From JBEIUL01 sp044356865 (GTDB lineage: Bacteria > Planctomycetota > Phycisphaerae > Phycisphaerales > SM1A02): a stretch of DNA of 7,736 bases. Location of the stretch: assembly GCA_044356865.1 (NCBI GenBank), contig JBIKVN010000153.1, positions 1-7,736 of the forward strand. The letters are read 5' to 3'. Below the pieces are notes generated by a model. It did no database searches, had not been told where the DNA came from, and was given only the letters and a program-made list of their open reading frames with translations. Every line of letters begins with the position of its first letter. Position 1 is the stretch's first letter. Positions 1 to 7,108 of the stretch are shown piece after piece. Both the position numbers and the translations under genes were made by a program.

Positions 1-1272
1 ACGATCGCCATCGTCGTCAAGAAGGCCTTCACCGGCGAGGTCGACCCGTGGGTGCTGAATCTCGCGGTGACCATCCTCACCGCGGCCCCGAACTTCGCGA
101 ACCTGACCAGCTTCCTCTGGTCCGCCGCGGCCCGGGGGCGGCCGAAAGTCCCGTTCATCTCGGGGCTCCAGATCGCGACCTCGATCCTGGTCGCCCTCGT
201 CGCGGCGATGCCGATGAACGCCTGGGGCCTCTGGGGCACGGTCACCCTCATCTGCCTCGCCCGCACCACCTGGACCGGCGTCATCACCCTCCGCACCGCG
301 GTCTGGCGGAACAACTACCCGAAGGCCAACCGCGCCACCATCGCGGGCAAGATGGCCACCGTCCAGAGCATCGTGCTGGCCGCCGCCGGCTGGATCGTCG
401 GCTTCGCGATGGACGCGAACCCGATCGCGTTCCGCTTCGCCTTCCCCATGCTCGCCGCGGTCGGCCTCTTCGGGAACCAGGTCTACCGGAAGGTCCGGCT
501 CCGCGGCCAGAAGCGGCTCGCCCGCGCCGAGCTGCAGGGCCGCGCCGGCCCGTCGTTCACGCTCCACCCGATCTCGATGGGGCGGGCCTTGGTCCGCAGC
601 GGCCGCGAGATCTGGACCACGCTCGACGAGGACCGCCACTACCGGCAGTTCATGTGGTGGATGTCGGTCTTCGGCTTCGGGAACCTCATGCTCTTCGCCC
701 CGCTGGCGATCTACCTGAACGACCGCTTCGAGGTCTCGTACCTCGAGGGGATCCTCATCAACACCATCATTCCCCTCGCGGTGATGCCGCTGGCGATCCC
801 GATGTGGGCGCGGCTCCTCGACCGCGGGCACGTCATCGAGTTCCGGGCGGTGCACGGCTGGACCTTCGTCGCGGCGTCGGCGTGCATGTGGCTCGGGGCC
901 CTCGTCGACAGCCTGCTGCTGTTCGAGGTCGCGGCGGTCATCCTCGGCCTCGGCTTCGCCGGCGGCGTGCTCGCGTGGAACCTCGGGCACCACGATTTCG
1001 CCCCCGCCCACAAGGACAGCCAGTACATGGCGGTCCACGTGACGTTGAACGGCCTCCGCGGCCTGCTCGCGCCGATCGCGGCGTACCTGCTGTACGAGTG
1101 GCTGGCCCCGCGCGGGCACGCGGCCGAGGTGTTCCTCGTGTGCACCGTGGTCAACGTGATCGGGGTGCTCGGCTTCATCCGCATGCGGAAGGAACTCCGC
1201 CGCGAGCGGGCCCGTCTCGCGGCCGAGGCCGGCGAGCCCGCGACGGTTCCCGCGGTCGGCGAGTCGAACTGA
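1..1272 (+). CDS. MFS transporter, 5'-truncated by the window edge
   Basis: The frame is open from base 1 to a TGA at 1270-1272, giving 423 residues with no N-terminus; the start and probably the first one or two membrane helices lie outside the window. The GTG at 52 is only an internal valine codon. About eleven hydrophobic segments are visible (roughly residues 18-40, 50-70, 75-95, 120-138, 143-160, 213-238, 250-270, 285-303, 306-326, 345-365, 374-393). A basic loop at about 163-212 separates the two halves, as in the major facilitator superfamily. Two motifs look family-specific: RNNYPKANRATIAGK (103-117), in the loop after the fourth or fifth helix, and WNLGHHDFAP (326-335) followed by a Tyr-Met and a GLRG turn. 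I associate this layout with uncharacterised planctomycete MFS proteins. The C-terminal tail is charged and probably cytoplasmic. The substrate is unknown. The second transporter at the right end shares the architecture but not close sequence identity. The next gene starts 37 bp downstream, so co-transcription is likely. Confidence 0.85.
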   Translation, partial: TIAIVVKKAFTGEVDPWVLNLAVTILTAAPNFANLTSFLWSAAARGRPKVPFISGLQIATSILVALVAAMPMNAWGLWGTVTLICLARTTWTGVITLRTAVWRNNYPKANRATIAGKMATVQSIVLAAAGWIVGFAMDANPIAFRFAFPMLAAVGLFGNQVYRKVRLRGQKRLARAELQGRAGPSFTLHPISMGRALVRSGREIWTTLDEDRHYRQFMWWMSVFGFGNLMLFAPLAIYLNDRFEVSYLEGILINTIIPLAVMPLAIPMWARLLDRGHVIEFRAVHGWTFVAASACMWLGALVDSLLLFEVAAVILGLGFAGGVLAWNLGHHDFAPAHKDSQYMAVHVTLNGLRGLLAPIAAYLLYEWLAPRGHAAEVFLVCTVVNVIGVLGFIRMRKELRRERARLAAEAGEPATVPAVGESN

Positions 1273-1309
1273 ACGCATCGGCCACCCCGCCGCCGGCGAA
1301 GCGGGTCCC

Positions 1310-1744
1310 ATGAGCGACGGCCCGTTCACCCTCTTTTTCGACGGCGACTGTCCTTTCTGCGTCCGGGAGGCCGCGATGCTGCGTCGCCGCGACCGGCGGG
1401 ACGGGCTGCGGTTCGTCGACATCGCCGATCCCGGGTTCGATCCGGCCGCCGCAGTGCCCGGACGGCCGCTGACCCGCGAGGAGTTCTCGGCCCGCATCCA
1501 CGGGCTCCATCCCGACGGGCGGCTCGAGACCGGGGTCGGCGTCTTCCGCGAGGCGTACCGCCGGGTCGGCCTCGGCTGGCTGCTCGCCCCGACCGCCTGG
1601 CCGATCCTGCGTCCCCTCGCGGACGCCGGCTATCGCTGGTTTGCGAGGAACCGCGTACGGCTCGGGGGCCTCTTCGGGCGCTCCTGCGGACCGGAGGGCT
1701 CATGCCGCCGGCCGGAAACGCCGACCGAACGACTTTCCCCCTGA
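1310..1744 (+). CDS. DCC-family (DUF393) thiol-disulfide oxidoreductase-like protein
   Basis: 144 residues, a normal length for the DCC1-like/DUF393 family (Pfam PF04134). The N-terminus has the diagnostic motif FFDGDCPFC, with the CxxC pair at Cys14 and Cys17, in a thioredoxin-like beta-alpha start. The middle reads IHGLHPDGRLETGVGVFREAYR (key residues: the HPDGR turn and the G-V-F-R step), matching the usual 'dG...G..af' region. The C-terminal part has W97-P98-I-L-R-P, then GYRWFARNR (108-116), the family's standard ending. Two more cysteines (126, 132) lie in a short polar tail. Family members are thought to act in thiol redox chemistry, but the substrate and partner are usually unknown. 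No signal peptide is visible, so it is probably cytoplasmic. ATG 1310 is chosen because it places the motif at the expected distance; the upstream GAAGCGGG is a poor Shine-Dalgarno site. The close spacing to the preceding MFS gene suggests one transcript. Confidence 0.88.
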   Translation: MSDGPFTLFFDGDCPFCVREAAMLRRRDRRDGLRFVDIADPGFDPAAAVPGRPLTREEFSARIHGLHPDGRLETGVGVFREAYRRVGLGWLLAPTAWPILRPLADAGYRWFARNRVRLGGLFGRSCGPEGSCRRPETPTERLSP

Positions 1745-1905
1745 CCCTTCCCACCGCCCCGGCGGTCGGCTACCCTTTCCGATTCCCCGCAAACACTTCC
1801 GGCGCGTGCCGGAGGGCGGCTCGCACCCTTCTCTTTCCCCTTCGCTCGCGTCCCATGCCCGCACCCGCGGGCCGCGGCCCCGGCCGCCGGACGCCCCCAA
1901 CACCC
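1745..1905. promoter_or_regulatory. rpsA upstream leader with a hairpin and a pyrimidine-rich stretch
   Basis: This 161-bp gap precedes rpsA. A short inverted repeat just after the DCC stop (ACCGC 1753-1757 with GCGGT 1762-1766) is too small to call a terminator. A better hairpin spans 1796-1815: an 8-bp stem with one G-T pair around the loop GCGT, whose right arm contains GGAGG (1811-1815). That GGAGG has no start codon at a suitable distance. After it, about 1824-1854 is mostly C and T. I see no convincing -10/-35 pair and no Shine-Dalgarno site directly before either in-frame ATG (1855 or 1906). Known S1 genes in other bacteria are autoregulated through their leaders; whether this leader does so is only inference. 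Confidence 0.35.
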
Positions 1906-3678
<1,773 letters not shown>

Positions 3679-3711
3679 ACCGCGCCGTCCTCGTGCGAAC
3701 CCCTTCGGCCC

Positions 3712-3733
3712 CGGCCCCGCGCCGGGGCCGTTT
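3712..3733 (+). terminator. Putative Rho-independent terminator of rpsA
   Basis: A perfect 8-bp all-GC stem (CGGCCCCG 3712-3719 with CGGGGCCG 3723-3730) has a 3-nt loop and is followed by TTT. It lies 34 bp past the rpsA stop. The T-tract is short, so termination strength is uncertain. Confidence 0.6.
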
Positions 3734-3740
3734 CACGCGC

Positions 3741-3788
3741 GGGAAGAAGACGAGCCCGCGGGATCCTCGTGGGGACCTCGCGGGCTCG
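3741..3788 (-). terminator. Putative Rho-independent terminator of the minus-strand small ORF
   Basis: A perfect 10-bp inverted repeat (CGAGCCCGCG at 3751-3760, CGCGGGCTCG at 3779-3788) continues into an imperfect inner stem (3762-3766 with 3773-3777) and a six-base loop. Read on the minus strand, the stem is followed directly by TCTTCTTCCC, a T-rich tail. On the plus strand it is followed by GTGGAGCG, with no T-run. The polarity therefore points to a minus-strand transcript, and the hairpin starts 23 bp past the stop of the small ORF at 3812-3895. It may also help block read-through from convergent rpsA. Confidence 0.65.
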
Positions 3789-3811
3789 GTGGAGCGCTCG
3801 GGGATGTCGGT

Positions 3812-3895
3812 TCAGCAGAGGGCCGCGAAGGCGAGCAGGGTGAGCAGGAGCACTCGCTTGCGGCTGTCGGTGGCGCGGAGGAAGAGGCTGTTCAT
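3812..3895 (-). CDS. Small hydrophobic peptide, 27 residues, function unknown
   Basis: A short ORF on the minus strand runs from ATG at 3895-3893 to TGA at 3814-3812. The peptide starts MNSLFLRATDSRKR and ends in a hydrophobic run, VLLLTLLAFAALC. A basic patch followed by about 13 apolar residues suggests a membrane-associated peptide or a bare signal-like segment. The terminal Cys is not in a good lipobox because Leu precedes it. Three observations support real coding. Of the 26 codons after ATG, 25 end in G or C, while the same bases read on the plus strand show no such bias. A modest ribosome-binding site (GAAGAACGGA) ends 7 bp before ATG. A terminator-like hairpin with the right polarity lies 23 bp after the stop. 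It is convergent with rpsA and divergent from the 630-residue gene. I do not recognise the family. The alternative is a small noncoding RNA that contains a chance ORF. Confidence 0.5.
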   Translation of the reverse strand: MNSLFLRATDSRKRVLLLTLLAFAALC

Positions 3896-4030
3896 CGGTC
3901 GGTCCGTTCTTCAGTTGGGTCGCGGGGCGGCTTCGCCTCGCGATACCATCACCATGCGCCGAGTCCGGACCGAGGCGAGCCGAAGCCCGTCGGAACCGCG
4001 CGTTCCGCCCTCGCGACCCGCACCAGCGTC
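3896..4030. promoter_or_regulatory. Divergent intergenic region between the small ORF and the 630-residue gene
   Basis: This 135-bp stretch should hold start signals for two diverging genes. On the plus strand TACCAT (3944-3949) is a four-of-six match to a -10 box; TTGGGT (3915-3920) lies too far upstream (23 bp) to be a good -35. On the minus strand only a weak GGTATC-like match is seen. An ATG at 3954 opens a 26-codon plus-strand reading frame whose TGA (4032-4034) overlaps the ATG of the downstream gene as ATGA. I see no Shine-Dalgarno site for the gene at 4031. Confidence 0.25.
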
Positions 4031-5923
4031 ATGAAACGACCGTCGATAACCGCTTTCCGTACGGTTCTCGCTCCCGGCGTGCTCGCTTGGGCGTTCGCCG
4101 GCGGCGTTGGCTTCGGCCAGGTCGGCTCCCCGAGCCCCGACGCCCCGATCGATCCGCCCCGCCCGCGACGCCCGGTGACGCGGGCCGAGGCCCTGCCGCC
4201 GGTCGAAGCGGCGGTCGGGGCGTTTCTCGCGGCCCGGACCTGGGTCGACGCGCTCGCCTGCCCGCCGGTCGGCGATCCCGAGTCCCTCGTCGAGGTGCCG
4301 GGCTGCCGCGGCATCTCGGTGACGCTTCGCCACGAGGGTCGTCTCGTCGGCTCGGGCGAGGACTTCGCCGGTGACGCCGACTTCACGAGCCCCGACGGGC
4401 TCCTGCTGCGCCGCGCGGTCGCCCGGGCGATCGCGAAGGTCCGCGGCGACCGTGCGGTCGCGGCGCTGCCCGCCGAGGTCCGCGGCTCGATCGGCACCCG
4501 GCTCACGCTCGAGATCGAGTTCGCCGGCGACGCCAGCCCGCTGCTCGGCCGGACCTTCGCCGAGTGTGCGGCCCGCGTCGAGCCCGGGATCGACGGGCTC
4601 GCGCTGCGCCGCGGCACCGCGTTCTTCGCGGCGTTTCCCGGGCGGCTGCTTTCGACCGGGCTCGCCGGGACGCCGGGGCGGACGCTTCTTTCGCTCTCGA
4701 CCGAGGCGGGATTCCCGGCGAAGGACCTCTCGGAACTCGTGGCCCTCGAGCCGGTCGGCGTCTACCGCTTCCGCTCGCTGCGGCTGGCCCAGGTCGGGCC
4801 GGGCGAGTTGCCCGCCGAGGTGCTGCGCAGCGGTCGTCTCGTCGATCCGGCCGAGGTCACGCGGGAACGCCTCGCGGCGGCGATGTCGGGGCTTCTGCAG
4901 CGGGTTCGCCGCACGGTCTCCCGGCCGAAGGGCCCCGATCCGGCGGAAGCCGATCCCGAGACGCTGCTCGCGAAGGGACTGGCCCTCGGCGATTACCTGC
5001 CGGTGTCCGACGAGTACCGGCCGCTCGTCGCGAACCCTCTCGACCAGTCGATGCTGGCCTTCGCGCTGGCCGATGTCGCGGCCAATGCCGGCGTCGCGGC
5101 CAGCGACCGGGAACTGGCCCGCTCGCTCGCCGAATCGCTCCTCGTCGCGCTCGGCTCGATCCCGAAGGACCCGGCCGATCCGCTGGCGGTCGCCAATGTC
5201 CCGGCCCTGATCACGCTGGCCGTAGCCCGCGTCGGCGACCTGCCCGAGGGGCCGGCCCGTTCCCTTGCCGGGCGGGCCCGCACCGCCTGCGTCGCCCCGG
5301 ACGCGACCGGTGACCCGGCGTTGCTTGCCGCCGCGGTCGCGACGCTGGCCTCGCGCGGCGAGGTCGAGCCGGCGCTCGCCGAGGCGGCGCTGGCGAAGGC
5401 GTGGGCGGCCGCGCCGGGCGAGCGGCAGGTCGGGGCGTTCGCGTGGCTGGTGCTGGCCGAGGAGACGCTCGCCCGCATCGCCCGGCGCCCGATCGCCCGC
5501 GCCGCCGAGTTCCGGGCCCTGGCGGCCCTCGTGCTGGCGGCGCAGGTCGATGCGAAGGACCCGTCGGCGCCGGCTGATCTCGTGGGCGGGGTGCGGCTCG
5601 GCAGCGGACGGGCACCGGTCACCGCCCAGTCGTTCCGACCGCTCCTCGGGCTCGAGTGGCTCCGGTCGCGGGCGATTCCCGCGGGGCTTTCCCTCGAGGC
5701 CGGCGAGCGCGATCGCCTTGCCGTGGGCCGCGTCGGGGCGGGCCGCTTCCTGCTGCAGCTTGCCGTTGACGAGCCGGGATCGCGGCTTTTCCGCCATCCC
5801 GCGCGAACTCTCGGCGGCGTCCGGGCCGCCGCGTGGGAAGCCGACCAACCGGTCTCGGTGCAGGCGTTCGGGCTGCTGCTCGGCTCGGCCCTGCTCGCCC
5901 CCGACGGCGTCGCGGACCGATAG
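4031..5923 (+). CDS. Exported protein with an AMMECR1-like N-half and a helical C-half, function unknown
   Basis: 630 residues from ATG 4031 to TAG 5921-5923. The start is chosen because it gives a signal peptide (basic MKRPSITAFR, then a hydrophobic stretch to about residue 29, with cleavage plausible near AFA or GFGQ); no earlier in-frame ATG lies outside rpsA. A Pro-rich linker (32-50) follows. Residues about 94-255 follow the order of the AMMECR1 fold: a strand GISVTLRHEGRLVGSGE (94-110), a helix with LLRRAVARAIAKVRGD (125-140), a strand LTLEIEF (158-164), then VEPGIDGLALRRG (183-195), FPGRLLSTG (202-210), TEAGFP (224-229) and VYRFRSLRL (244-252). AMMECR1 proteins usually have L-R-G-C-I-G at the first motif; here it is LVGSGE, without the cysteine. 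Residues about 310-625 are Ala/Leu-rich helices ending in LGGVRAAAWEADQPVSVQAF (594-613), which recalls the last turn of alpha/alpha-toroid domains. Both assignments are remote and made by eye. Likely located in the periplasm or on the cell surface. Confidence 0.75.
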   Translation: MKRPSITAFRTVLAPGVLAWAFAGGVGFGQVGSPSPDAPIDPPRPRRPVTRAEALPPVEAAVGAFLAARTWVDALACPPVGDPESLVEVPGCRGISVTLRHEGRLVGSGEDFAGDADFTSPDGLLLRRAVARAIAKVRGDRAVAALPAEVRGSIGTRLTLEIEFAGDASPLLGRTFAECAARVEPGIDGLALRRGTAFFAAFPGRLLSTGLAGTPGRTLLSLSTEAGFPAKDLSELVALEPVGVYRFRSLRLAQVGPGELPAEVLRSGRLVDPAEVTRERLAAAMSGLLQRVRRTVSRPKGPDPAEADPETLLAKGLALGDYLPVSDEYRPLVANPLDQSMLAFALADVAANAGVAASDRELARSLAESLLVALGSIPKDPADPLAVANVPALITLAVARVGDLPEGPARSLAGRARTACVAPDATGDPALLAAAVATLASRGEVEPALAEAALAKAWAAAPGERQVGAFAWLVLAEETLARIARRPIARAAEFRALAALVLAAQVDAKDPSAPADLVGGVRLGSGRAPVTAQSFRPLLGLEWLRSRAIPAGLSLEAGERDRLAVGRVGAGRFLLQLAVDEPGSRLFRHPARTLGGVRAAAWEADQPVSVQAFGLLLGSALLAPDGVADR

Positions 5924-6001
5924 CGAGCGCGGAGTGCAGGAATTCCCGGGCAATCCGCGGCGAACCGACCGGTCGCCGGCGGCTGCCCATCCACCCGCTC
6001 G

Positions 6002-6007
6002 TATACT
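6002..6007 (+). promoter_or_regulatory. Putative -10 box (TATACT)
   Basis: TATACT matches five of six bases of the sigma-70 -10 consensus and stands out in very GC-rich DNA. It ends 28 bp before the ATG at 6036, which would give a leader of about 23 nt. No -35-like hexamer is seen 16-18 bp upstream. The rest of the 112-bp gap (5924-6035) contains a 10-bp palindrome CGACCGGTCG (5966-5975), a possible operator, and no clear terminator for the preceding gene. Confidence 0.5.
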
Positions 6008-6026
6008 CGGACCGAAACCCATCCGC

Positions 6027-6032
6027 GGAGGT
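6027..6032 (+). promoter_or_regulatory. Ribosome binding site GGAGGT
   Basis: GGAGGT ends 3 bp before ATG 6036. This is the only strong Shine-Dalgarno site seen in the window and it fixes the start of the downstream secreted protein. The spacing is slightly short. Confidence 0.7.
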
Positions 6033-6035
6033 CCC

Positions 6036-7067
6036 ATGGCCCGTCGACCGTCCTCGATCCCGTTCCCGCTCGTGACCTGCCTCGCATCGCTCGCGCTCGC
6101 GGCGTCGGCCGCGGGCCAGAACCTCTCCGACCGGCTGCAGGGCATGGCCGAGCAGCAGAAGCGGGCGAGCTCGAGCTCGAAACCGCGGATGCTCGGGGTC
6201 CTGCTCTACACCGACCTCTCGGCCGACTTCAACCAGACGCCGGCGAAGGACGCGATCGAGTACGTCGCGAAGGTCCTCGACATCCCGATCGTGGCCCGCT
6301 ACGACACCGACAAGGCGACGACCGGGATCGATCCCGAGACGCCCATCACGCTCAAGGTCGAGGGCAAGCCCGGACTCACCGTCCTCGAGCTCATCCTCGA
6401 GCAGTGTGCGACGGTCGACCCGTGCACCTGGCAGTTGCGCGAGGGCTTCGTCGAGATCGGCACCAAGGAACGCCTCTCGGTGCCCGCGGCCCGCGAGTTG
6501 CGGATGTATCCGGTGCGTGACCTCCTCTTCGAGGCCCCCTACTTCGACAACGCCCCGAACTTCAACCTGAACTCGGCGATCCAGCAGGGCAACTCGGGCG
6601 GCCAAGGCGGCGGAGGTGGCGGTGGCTCCGGCGGCGGTGGCGGCGGCTTCGGCGGCGGCGGCGGTGGCGGCGGCATGGGCGGCGGCGGCGGCGGCGGATC
6701 GGGCGGCGGCGGCGGCGGCATCTTCGGCGAGCCCGGCGAGGATCCCGAGCGCAAGAGCGAGGACGAGAAGGTCCAGCAGCTCGTCGACATCATCCTCGAG
6801 ACGATCGAACCCGACGCCTGGACCGACAACGGTGGCGAGTACGCGAGCATCCGCTTCTACCAGGGAGTGCTCATCATCCGGGCCCCGGACTACATCCACC
6901 GGCAGATCGGCGGCTACCCGTTCGCGGGCCGTCCGGTCTCGGCGGCTCCGGCCGCCGGTCCCCGGTACGTGACCTTCGACGCCCCGATCTCGATCGTGAG
7001 CAATGTCGGCTTCCGGCCGGTGCGGGTCGAGGGAGCGGCGGGCGGAGCCGGTACCGGCGGTCGCTGA
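6036..7067 (+). CDS. Secreted secretin-N-domain-like protein with poly-Gly linker
   Basis: 343 residues, ATG 6036 to TGA 7065-7067, with the start fixed by GGAGGT just upstream. A signal peptide covers about residues 1-27 (basic MARR, hydrophobic core, ASAAGQ cleavage region). Residues about 54-165 resemble the short STN/secretin N-domain type: LSADFNQTPAKDAIEYVAKV (61-80), a strand PITLKVEG (103-110), a helix LTVLELILEQ (114-123), WQLREGFVEIGT (132-143), then MYPVRDLLF (157-165). A linker of almost pure glycine follows (188-228). The C-terminal module about 243-295 (EKVQQLVDIILETIEPDAW, then SIRFYQGVLIIRAPDYIHRQI) matches a pattern I associate with planctomycete proteins of this type, in which a helix and a short beta unit follow 'LV..I..TI.PD.W'. 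No secretin channel domain or membrane helix follows, so it is not a complete type II or III secretin. The role is unknown; a periplasmic scaffold or binding protein is possible. Confidence 0.8.
   Translation: MARRPSSIPFPLVTCLASLALAASAAGQNLSDRLQGMAEQQKRASSSSKPRMLGVLLYTDLSADFNQTPAKDAIEYVAKVLDIPIVARYDTDKATTGIDPETPITLKVEGKPGLTVLELILEQCATVDPCTWQLREGFVEIGTKERLSVPAARELRMYPVRDLLFEAPYFDNAPNFNLNSAIQQGNSGGQGGGGGGGSGGGGGGFGGGGGGGGMGGGGGGGSGGGGGGIFGEPGEDPERKSEDEKVQQLVDIILETIEPDAWTDNGGEYASIRFYQGVLIIRAPDYIHRQIGGYPFAGRPVSAAPAAGPRYVTFDAPISIVSNVGFRPVRVEGAAGGAGTGGR
6597..6719 (+). repeat. GGC/GGT-rich trinucleotide tract encoding a poly-Gly linker
   Basis: This tract encodes 41 residues (188-228 of the secretin-like protein), 36 of them glycine, broken only by Gln190, Ser198, Phe205, Met214 and Ser222. 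The glycine runs are 6-8 residues long between single interruptions. Nearly all codons are GGC with some GGT and GGA, so the DNA is a near-perfect trinucleotide repeat that could change length by slippage without breaking the frame. It separates the N-domain from the C-terminal module and probably acts as a flexible spacer. Confidence 0.9.
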
Positions 7068-7086
7068 GCACGGCACGGAATCCCGT

Positions 7087-7108
7087 TCGATGATTCGATG
7101 ATTCAATG
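7087..7108 (+). repeat. 8-bp tandem repeat carrying the start codon of the last gene
   Basis: TCGATGAT occurs twice in tandem (7087-7094, 7095-7102), followed by a degenerate third copy, TCAATG (7103-7108). Each copy holds an ATG (7090, 7098, 7106), and because the unit is 8 bp the three fall in three different frames. Only ATG 7106 opens the transporter frame; 7090 stops after three codons and 7098 after 43. Confidence 0.75.

Noticed and set aside
1702..1905. N-terminal extension of ribosomal protein S1 from ATG 1702
   Set aside because: It would overlap the end of the DCC gene by 43 bp and add 68 low-complexity residues not expected in S1; ATG 1906 gives a normal start.
3911..6145. A 744-codon open frame on the minus strand opposite the 630-residue gene
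   Set aside because: Arg/Gly/Ala-rich translation typical of GC-driven shadow frames; it runs through two intergenic regions and another gene's signal peptide. The plus-strand gene has a signal peptide and a plausible fold.
6539..6850. A minus-strand frame encoding a proline-rich protein
   Set aside because: The prolines are simply the reverse complement of GGC/GGT glycine codons; no start signal or domain supports it.
7047..7058. 12-bp palindrome GCCGGTACCGGC near the end of the secretin-like gene
   Set aside because: It has no loop and no T-tract, lies inside coding sequence, and is expected by chance in GC-rich DNA.
5619..7106. A 495-codon open frame on the minus strand opposite the secretin-like gene
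   Set aside because: Its composition mirrors the antisense of the plus-strand gene, including an Ala run opposite the poly-Gly tract, and it crosses the promoter and ribosome-binding site of that gene.
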